Source of the DNA: Pinibacter sp031553495
GTDB lineage: Bacteria; Bacteroidota; Bacteroidia; Chitinophagales; Chitinophagaceae
Direction of reading: 5' to 3'
Length of the DNA: 64,000 bases
NCBI GenBank assembly: GCA_031553495.1
Contig: JAVBLN010000037.1
Location: forward strand, 6,313 to 70,312
The translations under genes were made by a program, and so were the position numbers. Shown here piece after piece: positions 43,194-50,437 of this stretch (position 1 is its first letter; each line of letters starts with the position of its first letter). The notes beneath the pieces were generated by a model. It ran no database searches, was not told the DNA's origin, and worked only from the letters and a program-made list of their open reading frames with translations.

Positions 43194-44375
43194 TTACTTT
43201 TCAACAACAATAGTCTGCTTTAATTTCATCGGAACATTTTGCTCAAGCCGAACGGCCGGTGTCCATGAAGGCATGCTTTCAAAAGCATCAATAAGGGAAT
43301 CATTCAATTCGTCATTCCCTCCTTTTATAACACGTGGATTTATTACCCTACCCTTTTTGTCAACTATAAACTCTATTTGTACATAAGCTGTATGTTGATT
43401 TTCAGGCAGGAACACAGAAGCTTCCTTTCCTGCTTTTTGAAGAAATGCCTGAAAAGCGTCCTTGCCGCCAGGGTATACAGGTTGCTTATTTACAGCAGTA
43501 GGAATATCTTTTTCATCAAAATCGGCCGCAATCCTTGCTTTCTTTACATACACTTTTTTTTGCGGTTTTACATTTGTGGTAAGTGCGCTTTTCTTTACTT
43601 CTTCATCCACAATATAATCGCCCACACCATCTACCATAATTACGGGCACTTTGTGGTTCTTTTCGAAATAATAATAAACACCTTTAAGTGTATTAGCTAA
43701 ATCAAAATATTCGGGAAAATTTTTGAGATAATTTTCGAGGTATACCTCGCTTTTTTCATTCTTGAATTGTATTGGAAATATATGAACGGGAATAAAATCC
43801 TGACCCGAATTTTTAGCATTGGCTGCAAGAATATACAACTCTTCCACCTGGCTGTCCGTAATAGGAATGCAACCTGTAGTTACACAACTTCCATGTATAT
43901 AAATATCGCCACCCGGCTGAATCGAATCGCTCAATAACTGATCAGAAGCATTCGGATAATTTAATCCAAGCGATAAATGATATGAACTCTTTGGATTAAA
44001 CTCGTTAATATAATAGAACCCTTCAGGTACCTGATAATCACCTTCCATCCTTTTGGGGCCAAGCGTCCCGGCCATTGCACAAACTTTGTAAGTCTTAAAT
44101 AATTTATATGGCTCCGTTCTGTCGTTCCTCACCCACACTTCCAACTGGCTGTCATACTTAAACGAGCGAATATAAATATTGGAAGCCGGCCACTGCAGAT
44201 TTTTCGCAGCAAATTGTTTTGCAAGGGTATCTTCTTTTCTTTTAAGAATTTCGTTGATCTTGGGAAACGAACGCTGGTAATCAATAAATGTTGATTGAAA
44301 ATGAAGCTGGCTGGTTTGTGTTTGGCCAAAAAAACAAAACAAAAGAAATAGTAATACTAAATAGGATTTTTTCAT
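43194..44375 (-). CDS. L,D-transpeptidase (YafK/YkuD type) fused to a TonB C-terminal domain
   Basis: A 393-residue exported protein (signal peptide about 1-19, FFGQTQ). Residues about 65-210 form a YkuD-family catalytic domain: VPEGFYYI, GGDIYIHGSCVTTGCIPITD with His161 and the likely nucleophile Cys169. This domain makes or edits 3-3 or lipoprotein crosslinks in peptidoglycan. Residues about 315-393 match a TonB C-terminal domain (YVQIEFIVDKKGRVINPRV, LNDSLIDAFESMPSWTPA), with the partner motif QPVYPGGKDAFQAFL just before it. TonB-like C-termini in Bacteroidota often sit on unrelated envelope proteins. A linker with basic residues (about 275-300) joins the two. It has no operon partner. Confidence 0.83.
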   Translation of the reverse strand: MKKSYLVLLFLLFCFFGQTQTSQLHFQSTFIDYQRSFPKINEILKRKEDTLAKQFAAKNLQWPASNIYIRSFKYDSQLEVWVRNDRTEPYKLFKTYKVCAMAGTLGPKRMEGDYQVPEGFYYINEFNPKSSYHLSLGLNYPNASDQLLSDSIQPGGDIYIHGSCVTTGCIPITDSQVEELYILAANAKNSGQDFIPVHIFPIQFKNEKSEVYLENYLKNFPEYFDLANTLKGVYYYFEKNHKVPVIMVDGVGDYIVDEEVKKSALTTNVKPQKKVYVKKARIAADFDEKDIPTAVNKQPVYPGGKDAFQAFLQKAGKEASVFLPENQHTAYVQIEFIVDKKGRVINPRVIKGGNDELNDSLIDAFESMPSWTPAVRLEQNVPMKLKQTIVVEK

Positions 44376-44532
44376 AATTCACACTTCTGATCTATATCTA
44401 TAACGTTTTTCTACATCAATTAATGCGCAAAACTCGCAAAAAAAGACGAAGAAATTAATGTTTATGTCAGGAAATTATCAAATCGACTAAACAATAATTG
44501 CAAAAAAGCTGCAGGGGAAAATATTTTTGGAT

Positions 44533-44599
44533 GCCGGCAGTAGAATTTCATGGCATCATCGTTGTGTCACTCACTTGTACGGTAGTAATGCTATTCAGC
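44533..44599 (+). repeat. Dispersed intergenic repeat, copy 19 (type B/A hybrid)
   Basis: A type B left arm (AGTAGAATTTCATGGCATC) joined exactly at the core to a type A core and right arm (GTTGTGTCACTCAC, GTAGTAATGCTATTCAGC). It is a recombinant-looking junction of two subtypes. GAGTAATGAGTGATGAG heptamers follow to 44627. Confidence 0.83.
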
Positions 44600-44650
44600 A
44601 AGTAATGAGTAATGAGTGATGAGTGATTAACCAGAAGGTTCACTAGGAAA

Positions 44651-44707
44651 GCGCCAGGTGCGGGATAAACAATTAAAATAAATGTCTACTTTTTTCAGGA
44701 CGTAACA
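44651..44707. repeat. Duplicated intergenic sequence, copy 2 (partner at 39299)
   Basis: About 57 bases beginning GCGCCAGGTGCGGGATAA and ending TTTTTTCAGGACGTAACA, with about 8 differences from copy 1. Confidence 0.6.
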
Positions 44708-44732
44708 CATAACGATATTTAATTTCTTTAAC

Positions 44733-44751
44733 ATTCTTTTACGAAAAGAAT
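44733..44751 (+). promoter_or_regulatory. Candidate BlaI operator upstream of blaI-blaR
   Basis: A perfect inverted repeat ATTCTTTT, ACG, AAAAGAAT just upstream of a TATTTTAG -7-like box (44754-44761), about 25 bases before the blaI ATG. BlaI/MecI repressors bind dyads at their own promoters, so this is a good candidate. The sequence is not the classical TACA/TGTA box of Firmicutes. Confidence 0.5.
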
Positions 44752-44776
44752 CGTATTTTAGCATTAAAATAATTTT

Positions 44777-45163
44777 ATGCCAACCCAGAAGTATATAAAG
44801 CCTACAGAAAGCGAGTTAGAGATTCTACAAGTGATATGGGAAAAAGGCTCTGTAAGTGTACGCGAAGTGCACGAAACACTATCTGCCACAAAAGATGTAG
44901 GCTATACTACTACGCTCAAGCTAATGCAAATAATGCACGAAAAAGGCCTTGTTAAAAGAGACAACACATTTAAAACACATATTTATGCACCTGCCGTTTC
45001 CCGTGAGAAAGCGCAAAAACAATTACTCGGCAAAATGATAAACGGCCTGTTTGGAGGCTCTCCTACCCAATTGGTATTACAGGCTTTGGGAAATCATAAA
45101 ACCACTAAAGAAGAGCTAGACCAAATTCAACAATTACTTGATAACCTGAAAAGAGAATCCTGA
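44777..45163 (+). CDS. BlaI/MecI family transcriptional repressor
   Basis: A 128-residue DNA-binding protein with a winged-helix N-terminal domain (PTESELEILQVIWEKGSVSV, VGYTTTLKLMQIMHEKGLVKR, about residues 9-70) and a helical dimerisation tail (about 80-128). The YTTTLKLM recognition region is typical of the family. It is six bases upstream of an M56 peptidase gene, the classic repressor/sensor-protease pair: the membrane protease, when triggered, leads to cleavage of the repressor. In Bacteroidota such pairs are common and not necessarily tied to beta-lactam resistance; no beta-lactamase gene lies nearby. Confidence 0.92.
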   Translation: MPTQKYIKPTESELEILQVIWEKGSVSVREVHETLSATKDVGYTTTLKLMQIMHEKGLVKRDNTFKTHIYAPAVSREKAQKQLLGKMINGLFGGSPTQLVLQALGNHKTTKEELDQIQQLLDNLKRES

Positions 45164-45168
45164 TAACT

Positions 45169-46893
45169 ATGACCGCGTTGAGCCAATCTCTTATTTTACA
45201 TGCGCTTGCCGTAGGGCTGCTAAACAGTTTGTGGCAATTCGCCCTACTATGGCTCATTTTTATTGGTATAGTTCATTTTTTCAAAAATACTTCTCCGGTT
45301 TTCAAATACAACTTAGCTCTTTTATTACTTGGTTTTGGTACGCTGCTAGTGTTCGTAAACATAAGTCTCGTTTACTTTTTTGGCGCTCCATCATTCATAA
45401 CACAAAATGATGCAACACAGGAACCTAATGATTTATTTACCACAATCACCCACCTACTCAATTACGTTTATCCATACCTGTCCATAGTTTATCTTAGTGT
45501 AATTACCTTTTTATTCATGCGCTTCGTTTATTTTTTGTATGCCACGCATTTACTACAAACAAAAAATATTGAGAGAATTTCTCCGGTTTATAAGTTGTAT
45601 GTAAAAGATATGACTCAGCGTATGAGTATAAAGAAAAAAGTAGTGGTATGGCTTTCAAAAAGTATTGACACACCCATACTTATTGGTTATTTCAAACCCA
45701 TGATATTATTGCCGGTAACAGCAATAACTCAACTTACCCACGAACAAATAGAAGCTATATTACTACATGAAATCGCACATATAAAAAGAAATGATTACCT
45801 GGTTAACGTATTGATCAACCTAACCGGAATTTTGTTATTCTTCAATCCGTTTGCCAAACTGTTTATTAGTGTTTTGCAGAAAGAGAGAGAGAACAGTTGT
45901 GATGATTGGGTATTGCAGTTTAAATTTTCTCCGGAAAGCTATGCTGCCGCGCTTTTAACACTTGAAAGAAGCAGATTGTCAGCTATCCCTTTATTAAGCC
46001 TTCCTGCTGCGGGGACAAACAATAAACATCTTTTACATCGTGTTCAGCGCATACTAGATATCTCCGTAAAAGAAAAAACCGGAAAAAAACAAATACTTGT
46101 TCCAGTATTACTTGCGCTTATCGCATTGTCATTGTTAATAAAACCGGCAGAAAAAATAAACCGGCAGGATATTACACAAACGCCAATCGCTGAAACTATA
46201 TATCCAGTTAATTATACCACTCCGCAAAAAAATGAAAATGATAAGGTACAGGAAACAATTAGCAACGATGGAAAATATAACAAAGAATTTGATAAGAACA
46301 AATCTAACAGGCAAATAAATATTCTTTCGGTTAAAAGAGAAATAACAAAAGTTAGCACAAACACAAAAAGCAAAACCAATACCACTTCAACTAACAGTGA
46401 CGAATACACTGAAAAACCCATACAGAATAATATAATAATAACAACTTCCTTTATTGCTCAAATGGTAGTTGCACCACAAAAAAATGATTTTGTAATTCCA
46501 TCAACACCGAATGCAAGGGAAAGCAAAAAAGTTTCTCCGGCTTCGCCATACATTCCCGGCTCCAGCTTTGAATATTACAGCATACAGGATTCTGTAAACA
46601 AACAGGTCGTAAATGAACGGGCATTAAAAATAGCCTTATTAAAAGCCAATGCGGCACTGCAGTTAGCGTTGGAAAAAAATATTTCCCCGGATAACAACCT
46701 GTTGAAAAACCTGCAACAAAGCTTAACCGGAATAAATTATTTTGAAATAGAAAATGTAGCCGATATAATTAATATGCAGGCTACTGCAATTATTGAAATG
46801 CTCACAACAAAACCTGCTGACAAACAAAAACAAATTGATTCTCTTCAAAAAGAAATCAAACTGGTGAAAAAAGAAGCTGTGATTTCGTTGTAA
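45169..46893 (+). CDS. M56 family (BlaR1/MecR1-like) membrane peptidase
   Basis: A 574-residue protein with four hydrophobic segments (about residues 9-36, 42-68, 88-122 and 305-320). It carries a zinc metallopeptidase site LLHEIAHIKRNDYLVN (HEIAH near residue 200) with a further ligand in ENSCDDWVL, as in BlaR1. The C-terminal 240 residues are periplasmic, low in complexity (Lys/Asn/Thr-rich, NTKSKTNTTSTNSDEYTEK) and lack a penicillin-binding sensor domain, so the inducer is probably not a beta-lactam. It is translated directly after the BlaI gene. Late residues 500-574 are helical. Confidence 0.88.
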   Translation: MTALSQSLILHALAVGLLNSLWQFALLWLIFIGIVHFFKNTSPVFKYNLALLLLGFGTLLVFVNISLVYFFGAPSFITQNDATQEPNDLFTTITHLLNYVYPYLSIVYLSVITFLFMRFVYFLYATHLLQTKNIERISPVYKLYVKDMTQRMSIKKKVVVWLSKSIDTPILIGYFKPMILLPVTAITQLTHEQIEAILLHEIAHIKRNDYLVNVLINLTGILLFFNPFAKLFISVLQKERENSCDDWVLQFKFSPESYAAALLTLERSRLSAIPLLSLPAAGTNNKHLLHRVQRILDISVKEKTGKKQILVPVLLALIALSLLIKPAEKINRQDITQTPIAETIYPVNYTTPQKNENDKVQETISNDGKYNKEFDKNKSNRQINILSVKREITKVSTNTKSKTNTTSTNSDEYTEKPIQNNIIITTSFIAQMVVAPQKNDFVIPSTPNARESKKVSPASPYIPGSSFEYYSIQDSVNKQVVNERALKIALLKANAALQLALEKNISPDNNLLKNLQQSLTGINYFEIENVADIINMQATAIIEMLTTKPADKQKQIDSLQKEIKLVKKEAVISL

Positions 46894-47019
46894 ACAGTAG
46901 TAGGTTGTGAACAGTTGGCAATAGAGACGAATGTTGAAAGAATCATTGTGACCACGAATATCCGCTTTGTGCGCCGCGTTCCCTTATCCTTGGGAAAAAG
47001 GCCGGGAATGAGGTGGGAG

Positions 47020-47105
47020 AAATTGAGAATTGAGAATGCTTTATACACCGATTGCAAGCAAAAACAAAAAGAACTCACTACTCAAAACTCATAACTCATA
47101 ACTTG
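47020..47105 (-). repeat. GAGTTAT heptamer tail plus TATAAAGCA module of repeat copy 20
   Basis: The inverse of the tails at 8240, 33836 and 63920: GAATGCTTTATACACC, GATTGCAAGCAAAAACAAA, then ACTCAAAACTCATAACTC heptamers reaching the core. Confidence 0.7.
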
Positions 47106-47171
47106 TTGAATAGCATTACCACCGTACAAGTGAGTGACACAACGATGCTTAATAGTAGCACTACCGCCGGT
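47106..47171 (-). repeat. Dispersed intergenic repeat, copy 20 (type A)
   Basis: Minus-strand copy between convergent genes, standard core, CCGCCGGTCCCCAAATAAAA boundary on the plus strand. AAGTTATGAGTATTGAG heptamers (47182-47215) follow and mirror the tail. Confidence 0.86.
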
Positions 47172-47237
47172 CCCCAAATAAAAGTTATGAGTATTGAGTT
47201 ATGAGTAATGTGGACTTTCAATTTTCAACTCCACAGA

Positions 47238-48101
47238 TCAACCATTAATTATTTCGCCGCCGTTAGGATGGATGACCTGTCCCGTCATATACGAAGCCTC
47301 ATCACTAGCCAGAAATACATAAGCATAAGCCACTTCCACTGGTTGGCCGGCTCGCTTCATGGGCACATTCGAACCAAAAGTTGCCACCTCTTTTGCATCA
47401 AAAGTAGAAGGTATTAATGGGGTCCAAATGGGGCCGGGAGCAACCGCGTTTACCCTTATTCCCTTTTCCGCGAAATATGCCGAAAGCGATCTTGTAAAAG
47501 CAACTATAGCGCCTTTGGTGGCAGCGTAGTCGAGCAGATGGCTACTGCCCCTGTAAGCTGTAACGGATGTTGTATTAATAATAGAATCTCCTTTCTTTAA
47601 ATATTTCTCTGCAGCCTTCACCAAAAAGAACTGCGAAAAAATATTTACTTCAAAAGTTCGGCGAAGCTGTTTATCCGTGATTTTTTGTAAATCATCTTGC
47701 GGAGTTTGCTCAGCGGCATTGTTAATAATTATATCCAATTTGTTAAATATCTTAATTGTTTTCTGAATAATACTGTTACAATGTTTTTCGCTGCTTACAT
47801 CACCACGAATTAATAAACATTGTCTTCCTTTGCTTTGCACTTCAACTGCGGTTCTTTTCGCATCCACATCGTCCTGCTTGTAACAGATCACCACATGAGC
47901 TCCTTCCGCAGCAAACGCAATAGCCACCGCCCTTCCAATGCCGCTGTCGCCACCGGTAATGATGGCAACTTTGTCTTTGAGCCTAAATGCCTGCTTGTCT
48001 TTTTCATATACAGGCGATGGCTGCATTTTTTCCTCTTTCCCCTTTTTAGCACGTATTGTCTGCGGCTTTCTTATTTTTCTTTTAGGTATTGATTGCGGCA
48101 T
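47238..48101 (-). CDS. Short-chain dehydrogenase/reductase, YghA-like
   Basis: A 287-residue NAD(P)-dependent oxidoreductase. Rossmann motif TGGDSGIGRAVAIAFAAEGA (about residues 49-68), NNAAEQ, catalytic Ser in TTSVTAY and YAATK (Tyr/Lys near residues 192-196), with the VAPGPIWTPLIPS loop and ending HPNGGEIING. The first 40 residues are basic (KRKIRKPQTIRAKKGKEEK), a feature of YghA-type SDRs whose substrates remain uncertain. It is single, with no metabolic neighbours. Confidence 0.9.
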   Translation of the reverse strand: MPQSIPKRKIRKPQTIRAKKGKEEKMQPSPVYEKDKQAFRLKDKVAIITGGDSGIGRAVAIAFAAEGAHVVICYKQDDVDAKRTAVEVQSKGRQCLLIRGDVSSEKHCNSIIQKTIKIFNKLDIIINNAAEQTPQDDLQKITDKQLRRTFEVNIFSQFFLVKAAEKYLKKGDSIINTTSVTAYRGSSHLLDYAATKGAIVAFTRSLSAYFAEKGIRVNAVAPGPIWTPLIPSTFDAKEVATFGSNVPMKRAGQPVEVAYAYVFLASDEASYMTGQVIHPNGGEIING

Positions 48102-48304
48102 ATAGTAATAACGTTTCTATTTTTTATTAAAAAATACATACCAAAAACAAGAGCGCTATTTGAGGAAGATATTCAACAGTTATAATGAGTATACCAAATG
48201 AATTTTACCTGGCACATCTCCAAATCTCAAATAAAAACACACGACCCCGGCATTTGTTGTTTACACAAAAACATTTTCAATACTGCACTCTCGCATTTTC
48301 ACAT

Positions 48305-48312
48305 TACTTTTG
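48305..48312 (+). promoter_or_regulatory. Predicted -7 promoter box of the FtsX-like permease gene (TACTTTTG)
   Basis: A perfect TAnnTTTG match. An in-frame TTG within it (48310) cannot be a start codon if transcription begins downstream. This supports the next TTG, at 48334, as the start. Confidence 0.5.
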
Positions 48313-48333
48313 AAACCGACAAACTGTACCAAT

Positions 48334-49566
48334 TTGAATATTTCTTCTTTCATAGCAAGTCGCATTGCGTTCAACAAACAACGATCTTTTTCCCGCTTTA
48401 TTATAAGGCTGGCTATTGCCGCAACAGCAATAAGTGTAGCTGCAATGCTTATGACCATTGGATTTGCCAATGGTTTTCAAAATGCTATCAGTCAGAAAAT
48501 TTTCAACTTTTGGGGACATATACGTGTGCAACATTTTGAACCGAATAAGGTATCCATAGCCGAAGAGCTACCCATTAAAAAAAATGATACGGTAGTGGCA
48601 ATGGTAAAAGAAAACCCGGAAGTAAAAACCATACAAGCATTCGCTACAAAAAACGCTATTCTCAAAACTGACGAAAGCATTGAAGGCGTTTTATTTAAAG
48701 GTGTTGAAAAAAATTATGACTTCAACAATATCAAACCGTTTTTGGTTGCGGGTAAATGGCTTTCATTTCCCGATAGCAGTTATAGTAATGAAATTGTACT
48801 TTCAGAATATACTGCTCACCAGTTAAAGCTTTCATTAAATGACAGGATTCTCATTTGTTTTATACCTTCTGATGGATCTCAGATGCGAGTGCGCAAACTA
48901 ACTATTTGCGGCATTTACAAAACAGGTATTGAAGACTATGACAAAATAATTGCATTGGGCGATATTCGATTAATACAACGACTTAATAACTGGCAAAGCA
49001 ACGAAATAGGCGGCTATGAGATATTCCTGAACAATTATAAAAAAATGGATTCCGTAAGCAACGATATTTTCTATCAGTTGCCACAATTATGGAACAGCAG
49101 AACCATTCAGGAAGTGTATCCCAATATTTTCGACTGGCTCAATCTTCAAAATAAAACAATCGCAATTGTTATCATTATTATGATCATCGTGGCAGTACTC
49201 AATTTAATTACCTGCCTGTTAATACTGGTGCTTGAAAGAACACGTATGGTAGGCATTTTAAAAGCTATAGGAGCGCAGGACAAAATCATTCAACGTATAT
49301 TTTTATATCACGCCACACTCATCACCGCAGGAGGAATTATACTTGGTAATATCATCGCTTTCGTGATAACAGAATTACAACAACACTATGGAATTATTTC
49401 ACTTCCGGAAGAAACCTATTACATCGCCAAAGCGGAAATCGATATCGAATGGTGGCATATAATCGCGGTAAACACCGGAACATTATTCATCTGCTTTCTT
49501 GTATTAATTCTTCCAACTTTTATTATCAAAAGAATACAGCCCGTAAAAGCAATACAGTTCAGATAA
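48334..49566 (+). CDS. FtsX/LolC-type ABC transporter permease, probable TTG start
   Basis: A 410-residue membrane protein with the MacB/FtsX layout: one membrane segment near residues 27-48, a large periplasmic domain (about 50-265), then three segments (about 272-300, 320-345 and 370-395). The N-terminus SSFIASRIAFNKQRSFSRF and the ending KRIQPVKAIQFR match LolC/E-like permeases, which work with a LolD-type ATPase in lipoprotein release; no such ATPase is adjacent. No ATG lies in frame before the first membrane segment. TTG at 48334 is chosen since it follows the promoter box by 21 bases; TTG at 48310 is the alternative. Confidence 0.84.
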   Translation: MNISSFIASRIAFNKQRSFSRFIIRLAIAATAISVAAMLMTIGFANGFQNAISQKIFNFWGHIRVQHFEPNKVSIAEELPIKKNDTVVAMVKENPEVKTIQAFATKNAILKTDESIEGVLFKGVEKNYDFNNIKPFLVAGKWLSFPDSSYSNEIVLSEYTAHQLKLSLNDRILICFIPSDGSQMRVRKLTICGIYKTGIEDYDKIIALGDIRLIQRLNNWQSNEIGGYEIFLNNYKKMDSVSNDIFYQLPQLWNSRTIQEVYPNIFDWLNLQNKTIAIVIIIMIIVAVLNLITCLLILVLERTRMVGILKAIGAQDKIIQRIFLYHATLITAGGIILGNIIAFVITELQQHYGIISLPEETYYIAKAEIDIEWWHIIAVNTGTLFICFLVLILPTFIIKRIQPVKAIQFR

Positions 49567-49628
49567 TATGAAATTTTGGATGCTTTGAGTTGTTATACTC
49601 CCTGCTACATTGGAATCTTTTTTTGGGT

Positions 49629-49696
49629 TATCAACTGTAGTGCTACTATTTAGCATCGTTGTGTCACTCACTTGTGCGGTAGTAATGCTATTCAGC
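49629..49696 (+). repeat. Dispersed intergenic repeat, copy 21 (type A)
   Basis: Plus-strand copy whose first bases differ (TATCAACTGTAGTGCTACT instead of CCGGCGG). Core and right arm are standard, and TTTTTTTGGG precedes it. Confidence 0.82.
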
Positions 49697-49725
49697 GATT
49701 TGCTGGTTGTTAGCCCAAAAAAACC

Positions 49726-49733
49726 TACTTTTG
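49726..49733 (+). promoter_or_regulatory. Predicted -7 promoter box of the YhcH gene (TACTTTTG)
   Basis: A perfect TAnnTTTG match 33 bases upstream of the ATG at 49767, only 29 bases after the end of repeat copy 21. A TTTG at 49699-49702 or TTG at 49707 could be the -33 element, though spacing is not ideal. Confidence 0.45.
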
Positions 49734-49766
49734 ATTTATCATTTTCTCAAGAAAAATTTTACCATC

Positions 49767-50219
49767 ATGATTATTGACGATTTAAAAAATGCTGATTTGT
49801 ACAAAGCCCTTAGTCCACGAATTGCAAAAGGACTTGAGTATTTGCAAACAACAGATTTCACAACACTTGCCAAAGGAAAATATCCAATTGATGAAGACAA
49901 AGTGATTGCATCAGTAAGCGAATTTGAAACCATAGATGATACTGACGAAAAAATGGAAGGCCATAGAAACCACATTGATATACAATATTGGGTAAGTGGT
50001 GAAGAAAAAGTGGGACATGATATGTTTAACAACCACGAGCTTGCAAAAGAATACAATGAAACAAAAGATGTATTGCATGTAAATGGCAAACCATCTTTCT
50101 TTTCAGTAATGAAAGCAGGAATGTTCGCGATTTATTTTCCACAAGACCTTCACATGCCGGGTATAAAAAATGAAACCGCGGGCCATGTAAAAAAGGTAGT
50201 TGTGAAAGTGGAGATCTAA
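49767..50219 (+). CDS. YhcH/YjgK/YiaL family protein
   Basis: A 150-residue cupin-like protein of the DUF386 family. The conserved parts are FETIDDTDEKMEGHRNHIDIQYW (residues 51-73, split by the metal His residues), GEEKVGHD, and FAIYFPQDLHMPGI with a late His. E. coli YhcH is linked to sialic acid breakdown and others to sugar use, but the reaction is not established, and no sugar-use genes lie nearby. The ATG at 49767 (MIIDDLKNADLY) is the normal family start. A stem-loop terminator follows at 50252. Confidence 0.9.
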   Translation: MIIDDLKNADLYKALSPRIAKGLEYLQTTDFTTLAKGKYPIDEDKVIASVSEFETIDDTDEKMEGHRNHIDIQYWVSGEEKVGHDMFNNHELAKEYNETKDVLHVNGKPSFFSVMKAGMFAIYFPQDLHMPGIKNETAGHVKKVVVKVEI

Positions 50220-50251
50220 TATGAATGTTTTAGAAAAATGCGCATATTTTA

Positions 50252-50280
50252 AAACAGGCCCCATAAAAAAGGGCCTGTTT
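50252..50280 (+). terminator. Intrinsic terminator of the YhcH gene
   Basis: A perfect 10-bp inverted repeat AAACAGGCCC / GGGCCTGTTT with a 9-base loop, GC-rich at its top. The T-tract is short. Confidence 0.7.
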
Positions 50281-50437
50281 CATTATAAGAAAACTTCTCA
50301 TGACAATACTTTTTCACTAATCGTTGCATGAAAAAACATTTTTCGGGAAAAACATATTTTATTTCATTTATCGTTAGAAAAAGAGTCTATTTTATTGCGA
50401 TGCATTAAAAGTTCGTGCCTAACTTAGTAGTTACATC

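Noticed and set aside
44777..46893. Beta-lactam resistance module
   Set aside because: No beta-lactamase or penicillin-binding gene is nearby, and the M56 protein has no penicillin-binding sensor domain.
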